Of a DNA stretch of 64,000 nt, positions 1 to 13,461 are shown in pieces. Source of the stretch: Steromphala cineraria (lineage: Eukaryota > Mollusca > Gastropoda > Trochida > Trochidae); contig OU744731.1 of the NCBI GenBank assembly GCA_916613615.1, forward strand, positions 59,216,289 to 59,280,288. Reading direction: 5' to 3'. The first letter of the stretch is position 1, and every line of letters begins with the position of its first letter. Under the pieces are notes generated by a model that saw nothing but the letters and a program-made list of their open reading frames with translations, was not told the origin of the DNA and searched no databases. The translations under genes were made by a program, and so were the position numbers.

Positions 1-1705
1 ACATTCCTTTTAATTCGCCAGGCGAGCCAAATTAGCAAAATTAAATCTCGTGGGTTATAAAAAAAGTGGATTCTGCGATTATTGAATGCAAAATAATGCT
101 CTTATCTAGAACAAATATATAGACTCTCCTTCATATGAAGTTGTTTTTGATTGACTCTGTTAACATTTATCAGCGTCTTGAATATGAAATATTATTACTC
201 TTTTTATATAACATTTAAATGAAATCATATTCCACAGTTTAATGTGCCAAATATTTTGTATTACCCACATGGTGACGTAATGCATTTTTTGCTACAACTC
301 TGTTCATTGGTCATTTGATTTGGAAACAACACATGTGATTGGCACGGCTTCCTTTGAAAATATCAACAGTTATATAAGGTTGATACCTTTGGGCATCAAC
401 CAATAACATCCATCATGTAGGTCGATAGAATCGAATTGATACAGTAAAGGATTCTTACTGCGAATATCGTTCTCTGTCAAATAATATTATTACAAATATA
501 TAACAAAAAATCTGGGAAATATCCTTTAAAGGTTATGGACAGGTAATCTTTGACGTGTCATCTATTTGTACACTTATTTATAATAAGTAGGGATAAATTG
601 GTAAAATGACACTCTAATGTGACCTTGCAAGTTGTATTAATACACCAATTTACGTCATCCTATTTCAAGAAACCAATATCTACTGCATCATTATTCTGTC
701 CCTGTAACTTGATTTAGGTATGATTGTGTTTATTACACATTCATAATAATTAAAACTGATGCCTTTTCTAAAGATAAGGACTTTAGAAAATACAAAATGC
801 TCTAACAAATCCAAGCTTGATAAAGAATTATATTGTAAGATAGGGCTTCGGCAAATTGAGAAAAACATTAGTTATAAAAGTGATGGAGCTACCGTTTGAT
901 TCGTTGAAGTTACCAAATTGATCTGTCTGTCAGTCAGACTCTCTTATCCTGTTCCACTAACAATGATTTATTTGTATGTACCTGCTTCCTAGGGTTATGA
1001 CGATCAATGACGATACATTTTCATCCAATTTGAAATAATGGAGTTTATGTTTCAAAAGATTGTGCTTATTCTTATCAGATTAAAAATCACATTTCCGAAA
1101 TACTATATCAATCATCTTTATTTAAACTAGTTACACTAACCTAGATTATTTAATCTTATCGACGGCGTAGAAAAGCTCAAATTTGTGTATTATGTAGTAA
1201 ATAACACATGATGGATTTTTAGTCACGTTTTACAAGTTCAAGTGACAAGATAATCCAATTTAGTGTAAACATAATCGGCAGGGTTATTTTACATTAACTG
1301 ATATTCTCATGACATTTCTTCGTACATACCCGTCTTATAGTATTAACATAAACGCCGAAATGTCTGCGTTAAATTTCTAAAATATATTATTGAAATATTT
1401 TTTCACTTACTTCGTTCTTCTTAAATTGACGTTTCTTAAAGGCACAAATGATAGTAACGACTGACAAATTTCACAGAACTTCTCATTTCTTTCGATTAAT
1501 ATTTAAAACTAAATATGATTTCGATAGAGCGATGTTTTGCATAGCTAATATCTGTGATGTTCTCGTTTTTGGAAGCAAACACCAAGGGTATTTCAGTTGC
1601 CGTGTGATTACTTCCTTTGGCAAAACATATCATTTGGCAAGCACCATGTGACATCAATAGGCTAGTGTTACCAATTTTCAACTGACTATTACAGTATTTC
1701 AGAAT
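1..1705. repeat. Partial copy of duplicated block A
   Basis: Positions 381-1705 match 11385-12390 and 30785-31842, for example ggtcgatagaatcgaattga at 420 and tctgtctgtcagtcagactc at 921. The segment 1290-1700 is kept at 31390-31842 but largely lost near 12280. The block ends at a MITE fragment at 1706. No gene is seen. Confidence 0.75.
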
Positions 1706-1811
1706 GGAACTAACTTCAATCAGGCATCTCCCATTCTAACCCACAAACTCGGCGTAATATAACAGAGGCTAAATCAACACGAGTTGATCTGCCTCTGTGG
1801 GGAGAGAATGG
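1706..1811. mobile_element. Family M MITE right-end fragment at a duplication junction
   Basis: CTTCAATCAGGCATCTCCC runs to TGCCTCTGTGGGGAGAGAATG. It joins block A on the left to block B on the right. A shorter version of the same end sits at 17205-17263 at the matching junction. Confidence 0.75.
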
Positions 1812-3517
1812 TTTAAATACTGATTATTTTAAATTTTATGTGGGTAATTTATCAATATTGTAGACATCTATTGGATAAAACAATAAACCAATAAATTCTA
1901 TGAACATGACATTATGAAAACTTTACTGTTGTAAATTGTAATTTGTTGTCCGCTGAAGCAACTTAAATTATATCACGTAAGTTCATTGCAAATTATAACT
2001 TGCACGTTATTATGGTGAAAGATGAAGGCCTTTGGTATAAGGTTCCATTACACAATGCAAAGACTTCTAAAATCAAATGACTGCTGTCAAAAGTAATAAC
2101 TCAAATGTCATTTACACTAATACTTTCCGACAGATTGTACTTTGAATCACTATCGATGTAAATGTGATACCATTAAATGCCATTGTGGGAGTAGACATTA
2201 CAGTAGATTCGTTCAATAATAGCAATACAATCTGATCCTTTCTCTTAATGACCAGCGGCTTCCCACACTTTTTATCGAAATAGATTTTGATTCTGATCTT
2301 GCAACATATCCAATTGACCTTCGTCGAATATGTTAAGTTTTAGCAATCGGTTAATGTCAAAATACGAGTGTCTGGTTTGTAGATTCTTTATCAGGGATAG
2401 TAGAAATCTTTCCATATAGATCGAAGTTAGGAATCTTTAGCAGCACTGAATAATGACAAAAAATCAGCATGGCTTTCTTTATTTCCGGAATTGGCTATCA
2501 ATTGCCATTAAGGACCAGCGACGATTCAATTTAATCGTTTCATTGTTGCAGGGCCATTTCACCCTTCATTAATTACATCAAATATATAACACATGAAAAT
2601 TACACACATGCGCGTTAAAGGATTTTTTCTTCTTATACGAAAAACATTATATAAGAATTTCCCTAACATGAACATATAATCATTTGATTCATTAGATACT
2701 TCAAGCCATTTATATTTCTATAATTAGTGAACTGGAACGGTACACCAAAACGAAGCGATATGTATATTGGACAATGATGTACAATATGAATTTCATCTCC
2801 AGAACATTTAGAAGAAGAGCACATTGTATTCCAAGACGGTTGTAACCGCTTCTAAAAATAAGCAAAGGTTTCCTGTATATTGCATTTTTAATTTCATATA
2901 TATACATGTTACAGGTAAATGATGGTTTTAATCTGGAATAAACTTGTAGAGTGTCTGAATTACCAGTTTTATCTTGTACATTCTATTAATCTTTCCTTAA
3001 AAAATCTTAGAAACAAATCTATATCCCCCACTCCCTGCTGTGCCTAAAACCATAAGTGAATAAAAGCTGCTTATTGTTTGATACGCAGTTGTTACGTTTT
3101 CTATCACAGGTTAATTAATTTTAACATTAGATATGATTGGTGTGGATACCTATAGCTGGCGAGATAGTCAACCTCAACCAATAACTGATGCAGATCATAT
3201 AAGTGTTTACATATTAGGGATATCTCCCGTTGTCACCATACATGGCGGCATTTGGGAAATATCAATTAAACATTGAAAAGAATTACAAAATGATCTGTGA
3301 ACGATTTCGAGCTGAATTTTTTTCTTATACTCCCATTTTCACTTCCATAGATCAAGATTTTATCTTTAATGGCTCACGAATAGGTATATCAAATTTACGA
3401 CGATTTTTTTCACAAGGTTGGTCATTATCTGTTTTTGTAAATGTTTTGTAAAAGATTTGCAATATTTTTTTAACGCCGTTTACAGTTTATTTGCGTTAAA
3501 TTTTTGGCTTTAACTTA

Positions 3518-4012
3518 TTAGGGGCCACAGGGCCTCCGAGGCTACAATTTATAATATTCAATAGTCAAGGAGTCTGTACTCAAAGTTCCAGCTTTCTAGG
3601 CCTTATGGTTCTGGAGAAGAAGATGAAAATAGGTTTTTAGGGCGTGGGATATGCGGCCCTTATAAGGGGTCACAGGGCCACCAAAGCTTCAATTTATAAT
3701 CTTCACAAGTCAAGGAGTCTGTACACAAAGTTTCAGCTTTCTATGCCTCATGGTTCTGGAGAAGAAGATGAAAATAGGATTTTATGGCGTGGCTCCTGTG
3801 GCCCTTATTAGGGGTCATAGGGCTACCAAAGCTACAATTTATAATCCTCACTAGCCAAGGAGTCTGTACACAAAGTTTTAGCTTTCTAGGCCTTATGATT
3901 CTGGAGAAGAAGTCAAAATTCCACAAAGTTTATGGACGGACGGATGAACGGACGGACGCGGACACCATGCCATGCCATAAGCCCATCGGGCCTTACAGGC
4001 CAGATGAGCTAA
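3518..4012 (+). mobile_element. Pearl/Helentron-like element, left-truncated
   Basis: Three diverged core units (about 125 bp; aggggtcacagggccaccaa, tcaaggagtctgtac, agctttctaggcct, ctggagaagaagatg) run into gacggacggatgaacggacg and the shared end ccatgccataagcccatcgg, then gatgagctaaaac. It lacks the agagccat...tagctcatcag start. It is absent from the paralogous place near 21590, where the flanking sequence continues directly. Confidence 0.7.
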
Positions 4013-4175
4013 AACTTGATTCATTTGAATCAATTCATTTGAGATACCAGCTGTGTCGTAAAACAAAATAAGTTGTTTACTAAGACATATTTAAAACATG
4101 AACTGGTTGAAATGTAAGTTCATCATTTATCTATCAGTTTACTTTGATGTTGACAGATGAAACCAGAAATATATA

Positions 4176-4686
4176 CTACTCAAAAGAATCTAAGGAACAC
4201 TTGTTTAGTGTCCCATATACACTGAATACCTCAGCTCATGGTGAAAATTATGTTTTTTATGAAATAAACACTATCTTACTGACATATTGGAATCAAATTC
4301 TGCGTTTGACGCAGGTGCTGTTTTGTACTTTGATGTCAGAAACAAGGCAGGGGTTGAAAATGAAAATCACAAATGTCAGATAGCTCAATTTTAAAACATT
4401 GTGATCTTGTCTTGGGAGACTTTATCGCTTTGAAACGCATATCACTGGTAGAGAAAGAGTCGATAAAGCAATTTTCATTTACAAATGCGATTAAAAATTA
4501 CAAATTTCCAAAATAAATCAAAATTTCAAAAAATTCTTTAAAGTTTAAAAAGCTGTTACCTAACGCCAGGTTTGCATGTGGGTATGAACAAAACTTCAAA
4601 CAAAAACCTTCTCTTTGAGCTGCTGACATTTAAAGTTGCTGCAATTGATATTACAACTTGAGTGTTCCTTAACTTCTTTTGAGTAG
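4176..4686. mobile_element. TA-flanked MITE with paralogous empty site
   Basis: Inverted ends CTACTCAAAAGAATCTAAGG and, reversed, CTACTCAAAAGAAGTTAAGG. TA lies on both sides (4174-4175, 4687-4688). At the matching place in copy 2 (about 21751-21762) the sequence aaatatatatatacgga is uninterrupted. The target suggests a Tc1/mariner-type MITE. The short frame at 4144-4383 is inside it and is not a gene. Confidence 0.87.
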
Positions 4687-6149
4687 TATATATACAGACT
4701 TATGTGCGTTTAGAGTTCTGTGAGGCAAGATGTCGTATTTTCATTATGTAAAAGAAACTGAAATTGGATTTCGTAGCACGATTATCAACAAGCTCTCTAA
4801 ATTGAATTGACTTGCGTGGAAGTAAAAAAGTACATTAATAATTCAATTAAAAAATAATATGATGTCTTGGCAATAGTCTAAAACGAGAGAGGAATTGGAG
4901 CTGGCTGGAACTAACTGAAATGGGGCGTGGGTTTCGATACCTTCAGAAAATAAATTTATTTGACGACATACTTAAGATCATCTTAGAAATTTAAATGCTA
5001 GCGGAATGGTGAATGCTGTTATCAATATCACGACTTCTTCCTGGTCAAACGTTTTCCATTTAGATCTTCTTCCTAAGATACAAAATGACAAGATCAGCAA
5101 ACGACCCCCTAGACATTGAAAGTCCAAACGTTCCCGCTGCAAACAAAAAGGTTTTGCGACAACCCCTCGATTCCAACGCCTTCATAGTAACATAAAATAT
5201 ATAAAGGAGGATGAAACCTAGTACATACCCTATCGCCTTTTTCGTAGGCTGCCACGCTTAGGTGACATGCAATCGAATAAAACTTTGAGTAAACATATCT
5301 TTAGATGTTATCACCACTCACGGAATCTACCAGTACTTTGTATTCATTTCTGCAAATCCAACGAATGCCAATTTTCACGCTCAAAGTATCCATCTCGGCA
5401 CAAATGGCTACCGGAAGGAAGGGTGTGACCGAATCAAGCTCTGTGATTGGTCAAACTCATCAAAGAAATCAAACTGACTCGGCACTAAATACTTATTTTC
5501 ACATTTTCATGTTATTTCCATTATCTGTGAAAAATTCTTGAAACTATATTCACAGAGGGTACCAAAGTGAACGCATCCATTGTACAAACGCTACTTCCAT
5601 TTTGAGTCTTTATGATGATATGGAGCAATGCTTTTGCCAATAACAAGTGATTTGGTTTTGTTAACTGGATTCCTCTTACATGCTCTTATTATATAGTTAT
5701 GAATCATTTAGTTATAAAGTTGTAACCGCAATTATTCCAGGAAGTATTACAGCGAGCCCAGAACATCTCAAATATTGAGTAAAGTGTGCCTAGCATTTCC
5801 TGCTTAACACTAACATTCACTTCCTCTGTTCATAAATGACTTCAGTAAATTGCAATCTAAGTGACGGAATATATTGGTAATTATAACCGACAGTTGCATT
5901 AACAATGCGCATTTCAATAATTGAACTGCATTTTCTGTTATGGTCATAGCGACAAAAGAGAGCTAATGAATTGAACGGGTCAATGTCAAAGTCAATACTT
6001 ATTAGTAGTGGTAACGCTGTTAAAGTCATTATTTTTTATTTGATCGGTCCTTGATTGGACAAATGACTATATTAACTAAAGTTATAATTGTTTTGATCAG
6101 CTGTTTTTCTCAGAATTCGATTGCGAATATTGCTAATTGAATGTATGAG

Positions 6150-6450
6150 CATTCTCTCCCCACAGAGGCAGATCAAGTCAAGTTGATTTAGCCTCTGTTC
6201 TATTACGCCGAAATCCGTAAGTTCCGGCAGTTTCCCCTGGCGGAAAAAACTTTCGTCTCAATACATTTGAATTTCTTTCTCAAATGACAAGGCTTCTCGC
6301 ATGGAAATGGTGGTTCATATAACAATGCCTTTACCTTGTTTCAGTAGAAAAAATGATGAGTTAAGAACAGCGTCGCTGATTGCACAACTAATTTTGATTG
6401 CCTCCAATCAGGCATCTCCCATTCTTTCCCACAAACTCATCGTAATAGAA
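6150..6450. mobile_element. Family M MITE, right end lost
   Basis: It starts CATTCTCTCCCCACAGAGGC and keeps the interior through TTGCCTCCAATCAGGCATC and the CCCACAAACTC stretch, but the right terminal repeat is missing. The equivalent position in copy 2 has a different, also truncated, family M fragment at 23590-23815. Confidence 0.75.
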
Positions 6451-6601
6451 CAAAAAAAACTCTATCTGGGAACAGTGGCGATAACCTTTATCGTCACTCT
6501 ACTGAGTGGTGACGGGTTCTTCCAAACGGCAGCTCAACTTAAAATTTTTTTGACGTAATAAAAAGGATTTCATCATATAATAAATAGAATATCTGTCTTT
6601 T

Positions 6602-6726
6602 CTTGACAAATACCATGCTTATCTCGTGAGGTAGAAAAGTTCAAAATTTTCACTCGTAGCTGCGCCACTCCTGCAAATATAAACTTTCTACCTCACTCGA
6701 TGCGATAAACATGGTATTAGTCAAGA
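6602..6726. repeat. Fold-back palindrome 1
   Basis: The left arm cttgacaaataccatgctta continues with ctcgtgaggtagaaaagtt. The right arm is aactttctacctcactcgat continuing with ataaacatggtattagtcaag. The loop contains CACTCGTAGCTGCGCCACTC. Confidence 0.8.
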
Positions 6727-7482
6727 ACAGACAGGTATCCTCAATTTATTACGTAATTAGGGGTGATATACTCTATTCTATCATTGAAATAAAACCTTTC
6801 TCTGGGAACAGTGCCGTAACGAGTGGCGACAAAAATTATCGAAACTCGAGTGAAGTCAACAACAGACATCTTAGCTTCAACATATTATTTCTTCATTTTT
6901 GTTCTTGCGCCTCACGAAAACTCATAATGATAGTCAATCGATTTTTTTTCAGTCAAACCTGAACCAATGCACATTTATGCAAATTAAAATGGAAATGATT
7001 TCATTGACGTCCTTCCTATTATTGATGACCACATTCGAAATTCAAGACATGCTTTAAATGATATTGCAACTGTAGTTATCTGCATAACGCTAATCTCATA
7101 AGACAAAGTGGCTTGGGACCTATTTTGTTTTAAAAGTTGGATTTGAAAGTAAGATCTTCAAATGATTTTTTGTGTACTTTTGAATGATTAATCAATTCTC
7201 AAAGTACTTTTTAAAAACATTTGAGATGAGATATTCGTATTTTAAGTATTATTGTCAAGAGAAAGTCACATATTTTCAGATTGGTTTCATAACCAAAGAC
7301 ATAAAAAATAGAAAATAATTATCAAGGGATATATATCTAAGGAGACTTTTTTGGTCAAAATCGTATGATATTTCCAACTGTCAATAGAAAAGATTTCTTA
7401 ACACTAACCAGTTACTTCCTTATTTTAAAGATAAAAATGTATTTAACTTTATAGTTTAGTTGGTTAAACAGATAATTTTAAA

Positions 7483-7857
7483 GGGGCATTAGCACGTTTT
7501 TTGATAACTTTACATTGTAAATTTTTCACTGACAAGTGTACGTTAATGCTAAATGTATTATTTTGAAAGTGTCAAAAATCTCATAAGATAAACCAATTAT
7601 CTATAGTCAGAGGACAAAGTATGAAGATTCACCTAAATTCCATTGGCGGTCATTTTGTGTGAACAACTTTTATTCATTTTGTGTAAGAAAAAGGAATCTC
7701 ATGGCTAAACTTTACATCATATATTTGAATTATTAATGCTACATTTAGTTTATATACATTGTCTTTCAATTGGAACCATTAATTTTCATTTTCCTGACAT
7801 CACCTTATATTCCCCCCCCCCCCCCCCCCCCCCAAAAAAAACGTGCTACTGCCCCTT
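7483..7857. mobile_element. TTAA-MITE (family T) with expanded poly-C
   Basis: AGGGGCATTAGCACGTTTTT to AACGTGCTACTGCCCCTTTC. A run of 22 C at 7812-7833 stands where the paralogue at 24457-24813 has 7 C. Confidence 0.83.
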
Positions 7858-8049
7858 TCAAAGCTGAAACCAAAATACAAAACGTAGTTTCGACGCAAGA
7901 GCAATATTTTCAGTTTGTATTATTGTAGTACCATTACCAATTTAGTCGTTGTTTCTCAACATGTCAACAACATAATCATTCTCAAAATCTACATTGTCAT
8001 GTTAAGAGTTATATCTTCAGCCAATTAATTTCCCTAAGCATCACGTGAT

Positions 8050-8355
8050 AGTTTTGAATATAGGGGCTTCAATTGAAAGACAATGCATTTAAACAAAATG
8101 GAGCAGTAATAATTCAAATAAATAATTTAAAGGTTAGTCATGCGATTCCTTTTTCTTACACAAGGGTGTTCACACAAAATGGCCGTCAATGGCTTTTATG
8201 TGAATCTTCATACTTTCTCCTCTGACTATAGATCATTAGTTTGTGTTATGAAAATTTTGACACTATCAAAATGATACATTTATCATAAATTTACTATAAT
8301 CAGTGGAATATTTAAAAATATGAAATTATCAAAAAACGTGATACTTCCCCTTTAA
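8050..8355. mobile_element. TTAA-MITE (family T), reverse, degenerate left end
   Basis: It keeps ttcaattgaaagacaatgca and the cacaaaatggccgtcaatgg stretch, and ends aaaaaacgtgatacttccccttta. The paralogue is 25018-25311. Confidence 0.75.
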
Positions 8356-9071
8356 CGACAAAACAATATAAAAAGAATGACATTTTGAAATGCAGCAAGG
8401 CAATATATAAGAAATCGTCAAAATAAATCATGGATTTATCCCATATTTCTAAAATAAAACTATATACAAAGACAAATACATTTAATCTCTGGGCTTGTTT
8501 CTTAGGACCTGACATTGGAATACTTGTAGATCAAGTCTATAAATCATCAACAAATAGTGAATAGAGATTTATACTTTTTCCCATAAAAGTACAGCAACGT
8601 TTACATAAATTTCTTTTCTTTATCGTTTGTTTTCTTCGTAAGACAACACAAACATAAAACTTGTGATAAAATTAGTCGAGATGAATTGGGCTTTTACTCC
8701 GCCCACCTATTTGTAATAGTTTATTTAGTTCTGCTTTGTTTCAATTCTGGTTGACAAATCAAGTAAGACTTTGTTTAGCAAGGCTCTTACCGTTCAATAA
8801 TGCAATCGGACATCGTGGATAAGTCCTTTGCATATATGAATGTTTTTTTCTGATTCTTGCGATTGCATCGCTATATCTTATTGTTTGATTTATCAAAACA
8901 GCTTCCATACTGTCTTTCAACTTCATAACACATTTAAAAAACATACAGTTTAAGGCCTCGCAAAGTACAGTTATCCCTGTCAATTGCCATTGCTAAATTT
9001 TTTATTTTGATAAGAAAAACATGAAATGTTGTAATCTAACTAACAAAACGTTTTTTCGCTTTGTGTTTCAA

Positions 9072-9420
9072 AGGGGCGGTAGGAATACAAGACGTTGTCA
9101 GGAGAATGAAAAGAAATAGTTCCAATTGAAAGATGATGTATTAAAACTACACGAAGGAGTATTAAATCAAATATATTACGTTCAGACATGCAATTCCTTT
9201 TTCTTATGATATGAAATAAAGGTGTTCACATAAAGATGGCAGCCAATGGACCTTATGTGAATCTTTATAATTTTTTCTCTGATTATGGATGATTGGATTG
9301 TGTAATGATATTGCTGACACTAGCAAAATATTACATTTAGCACTGACGTACAATTATCAGTGAAAAATTTAAAATAAATGTTTTTCCAAAACATGCTACT
9401 GCTCCTTTAAGCGATGCTTA
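9072..9420. mobile_element. TTAA-MITE (family T), diverged; also at 15598-15945 and 26375-26720
   Basis: AGGGGCGGTAGGAATACAAG to AACATGCTACTGCTCCTTTA. Three paralogous copies come with the triplicated 8545-9660 segment. Confidence 0.75.
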
Positions 9421-9667
9421 CAACCCTGATGTTCTGAACGTGAGGCATAAGTATCGCAAATAATACAACACTTCACATACACACCATGATTGTATGGCTA
9501 AGCAGTTTCCCACTTGATCAATTATATTAATGACTCTATCGACTGATACCCTGAAGGCTATAACACAGGAGGGTTATAATGCTGATTTGTACTCAAGCTA
9601 ATGGGTCAATGAGGTATTTTGTCCAACTAATTATGGCAAAATTAATGAAGAATCACAACTGCCAGTC

Positions 9668-9812
9668 CGTATACATACATTGCGACGTCATAGGTGAACT
9701 GTGACGTCAAAGCATTGTGTATAATGTGACATCACAATGAAACAATGATATATTGCCCTAGGGAACCATATAAAAATATGAATCTCTATATGACTAGCCT
9801 CGTGGATAATAA
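9668..9812. repeat. CRE-rich dispersed element; also at 10618, 13760, 29085, 30030, 33230
   Basis: The element reads ccgtatacat..tgcgacgtcataggtgaac, tgtgacgtcaaagcattgt, then a third (here decayed) tgacgtca, then ttgccctaggg and atatgaatctcgatatgact. Copies at 10618-10768, 29085-29215 and 30030-30175 are long. Those at 13760-13855 and 33230-33325 keep only the last TGACGTCA. Each full copy carries up to three cAMP-response-element palindromes and a CCCTAGGG palindrome. Function is unknown. Confidence 0.7.
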
Positions 9813-10780
9813 AGTATTATTCACAATGGATAAACCACATCATTAGTTACTACACTTATGCAATAACCTTTTAATCATCATTGGTGTGCATTATAAGACA
9901 CAAGTTTTTTAAAACAATGCATTTCAATAAACAACGAATTTTACACAATCGATGAAGATAATTGATAAAAACAAAATCAGACTTGATGCAAATGAGGAGA
10001 TGTCTAATAAGTGAATTGATAAACGTACCTTAGATAGTGTAGTTTCCTCATGCAAAAGCCTGTAATACATTTGCATTGAAAATATCATCTTGGTATTAGA
10101 TATGTAATGTAGTGTCATGTTGTTAATATATTCCCAAGCTCTCATGTCAAATTTGCCTTATATCAGTTGAAATAAACTGGTTTCTGTATTTGTTCTTTTT
10201 CCTATCTTGCATCTTAAATGCAATACGATTTATCTAAAATTTGCAATCACATGTTTGTTTGTAAGGGTTAGATGATAATTCAAGGCTTACTTTCAGGACT
10301 CAGTTAGGATAATATCCAGAAATGTCCATAAAGGCACATATATGGAATATGATATATGAGTCTCCATGCTATACTATGTTTACGACACGAATGGTTAAAT
10401 ATTAGTATTTTCTTAGCAAGAGCGAGGGATATACTGATATTTAGGCATGAGTGTTGTAAACATAGTATGTCATGAGCACGAGTATAATATTCTGTTTATT
10501 AGCGTTGTCCCAAAACTAAAGAACATACTCTAAACCTACTTCGCAACATAGGTGGATTAGCAGCTGCCAGCCCGTATAAAATTAAATAAAATACTCAAAT
10601 CCTTCTTCTCAGGATAGGTGCCGTATACATTGTGACGTCATAGGTGAACCGTGACGTCAAGGCATTGTTAATAGCGTGACGTCATAAGGACAAAAATGAT
10701 ACTTTGCCCTAGGGCAACATAAGAAAAATATGAACCTCGATATGACTGCCCTAGTAGGTAATAAATGACATTACTATTAT

Positions 10781-10850
10781 TATTATAATATGGATATTTA
10801 TATAGCGCACATATCCAACCACTCGTGGTTGCTCAAGGCGCTTACATAAA
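10781..10850. repeat. Short TATAGCGC...GGCGCT dispersed hairpin; copy at 30182-30252
   Basis: tatttatatagcgcacatat, ccaaccactcgtggttgctc, aaggcgctta. Preceded by an ATT microsatellite. A stem can form between the AGCGC and GCGCT segments. It is present in both duplication copies. Confidence 0.5.
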
Positions 10851-11173
10851 TAAATAGTTCATTAACTTTTTCCCAAATCGATAACTGACATTAATAACTT
10901 ATATCTACCAATACCCTGAGGATAGCAACGGCGGGGATGTTTTAGGTGTCATCGGTACTTACACTAATGAGCATATTCATCCGATATTTCATTGCAACAT
11001 AGAACACTCTGAAGTAATTCGGTCCCCCAGTATTATCAGTGGAAATTGGTCTGAGTGATGTACAGCATTAGTTAATGTTAAGATAAGCTCTGAATTAATC
11101 ATTTTTGTTGATCAATAAAGTTTGCTTCAATTCAAATTTCTTATCATTTTTCATCTTTGACAAAAGTATTGTT

Positions 11174-11365
11174 TAAAGGGACGGTAGCACGTTTTTTTTA
11201 TAATTATATATTTTAAATATTTCACTGATAATTGCATGTTAATGCTAAATGTATTATATTGACAGTGTCAACAATTTCATAACACAAGCCAATCATCCAT
11301 AATCAGTGGACGAAGTATGAAGATTCACACAAAAGCCATTGGCGACCATTTTGTGTAAACACCCT
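11174..11365. mobile_element. TTAA-MITE (family T), half; paralogue 30585-30775
   Basis: AAAGGGACGGTAGCACGTTT to ggcgaccattttgtgtaaac, then an abrupt junction to duplicated block A. Both copies have the same truncation, so it predates the duplication. Confidence 0.75.
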
Positions 11366-13103
11366 TACATGTACCTATGAGGGTTTAACAAATAACATCT
11401 GTCATATAGGTCGATAGATTCGATTTGATACAGTAAAGGAATCTTCCCGCGAAGTACGTTCTCTGTAAAATAAATGTATTACAAATATTTTAAAAAAACA
11501 TCAGAAAAACATTCTTTGAAGGTTATGGACAGGTAATCTTTGACGTGTCATCTATTTGTACACGTGTTTATAATAAGTAGAGATAAATCGGTCAAATGAC
11601 ACTCTAATGTGACCTTTCAAGTTGTAATAAAACATCAATTTTTCGCCATCCTATTTCAAGAAACCAATATCTTCCGCATCATTATTCTGTCCCTGTAACT
11701 TGATTTACGTATGATTGTGTTTATTACACATTCAAAATAATTAAAACTGATGCCTTTTCTAAAGATAAGGACTTTAAAAAATACAAAATGCTATAACATT
11801 TACAAGCTTGATAAAGAATTATATTGTAAGATAGGGCTTCGGCAAATTGAGAAAAACATTGGTTATAAAAATGATGGAGCTACCGTTTGATTCGTTGAAG
11901 TTACCAAATTGATCTGTCTGTCAGTCAGACTCTCTTATCCTGTTCCACTAACAATGATTGATTTGTATGTACCTGCTTCCTAGGGTTATGACGTTCAATG
12001 ACGATACATTTTCATCCAATTTGAAATAATGGAGTTTATGTTTCAAAAGATTTCAGATGAAAACTCACATTTCCGATATTCTATATCAATGTTCTTTATT
12101 TAAACTAGTTACACTGACCTAGATTTTTTAATCTTATCGACGGCGTAGACTAGCTCAAATTTGTGTATTACGTACTAAATAACACATGATGGAATATTTA
12201 GTCACGTTTTACAAGTACAAGTGACAAAATAATCCAACTTAGTGTAAACATAATCGGTAGGATGATTTTACATTAACACCGAGGGTATTTCTGTGTGATT
12301 ACTTCCTTGGGCGAAATGTATCAATTGGCAAGCACCATGTGACATCAATAGACCAGTGTTACCAACTTGCTACTGACTATTACAATATTTTAGACTGGTC
12401 AGAGGGTGCGTTATTGTGATTAGTTACCGAGATGGATTGTGTCTAATATTGCGGCCACCATCCTGTTTTGCAAATGAAATTCGATAGATATTAGTAAAAA
12501 AACACCATCTAAAGATTCAACATCATTGACAGGCAGTTCATGTGTCAACTTCTTTCTGTTAGCATTGTAAGATTGAGTTCAAACTTTAACGATCAATAGC
12601 TTCCACAATCATTTCTGCAACAGTGTTCTCATCGACTAAAAGTAATACAATGTCAAACCAAATTATTCCAAACCCGAATCACCTACAGATGAATTGAAAT
12701 GGAAAGATGTGCTAATGTAAGATTGTGTTTTCATTTGTAAGGCAAAATGTGGCGTTTTCATTATTATTGAGAAATTGAAATGTGATGACCCTATCTTATA
12801 TAGGAAAATACAATGCATACATTTGTAATATATAATAGAAAAAGTATAATGGCTTTTTGAATATCTATGTGAGAGATAAAATAACAGAGGCTAACTTAAT
12901 ACTAAGGTAAAATACAATTAATGAATTTCAGCTGAACAAGACCTGACTTCACTTTAAAAACATCTTAATTTTATCGCGATATTAAAATGTACAGAAGAGT
13001 AAATATGTTTTATAATCATCTGACAGCATATAGCCATTGGACATTTAGCATTGGGGCATTTGGATGTTGGATTGTCGTGGTAACTGTCGCTGTTTGCAAT
13101 TCG

Positions 13104-13461
13104 CATTCTCTCCCCTAAGAGGAAGATCAAGTCATGAAATGTTGATACAGCCTCTGTTCTATTACGCCGAGATCCCTGGGTTCCAGCCGTTTTACCTGGC
13201 GGAAAAAAATTGCACCACAATCCATTTAAATTTCTTTATCAAATTACATCACTTCTCGCATTGAAAATGTGGTTCATATCACAATGCTTTTGCCATGGTT
13301 CTGTAGCCAAAATAATGATTTAAGAACAGCGTCGCTGATTCCAAAATAACGTTGATTGCCTCCAAACGGGCGTCTCCCTTTCTATCCCACAAAATCGGCG
13401 CAATATAACAGAGGCTGTATCAACATTCCACGACTTGATCTGCCTCTGTGGGGAGAGAATG
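13104..13461. mobile_element. Long-TIR MITE, family M, full copy
   Basis: Complete ends (CATTCTCTCCCCTAAGAGGA to CTGTGGGGAGAGAATG). The copy at 32574-32931 is its paralogue in the duplication, so this was one insertion before the duplication. Flanks TGCAATTCG and GGCAATGTG are a decayed target duplication at best. Both strands show short open frames (for example 13356-13628) that are element sequence, not genes. Confidence 0.88.
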
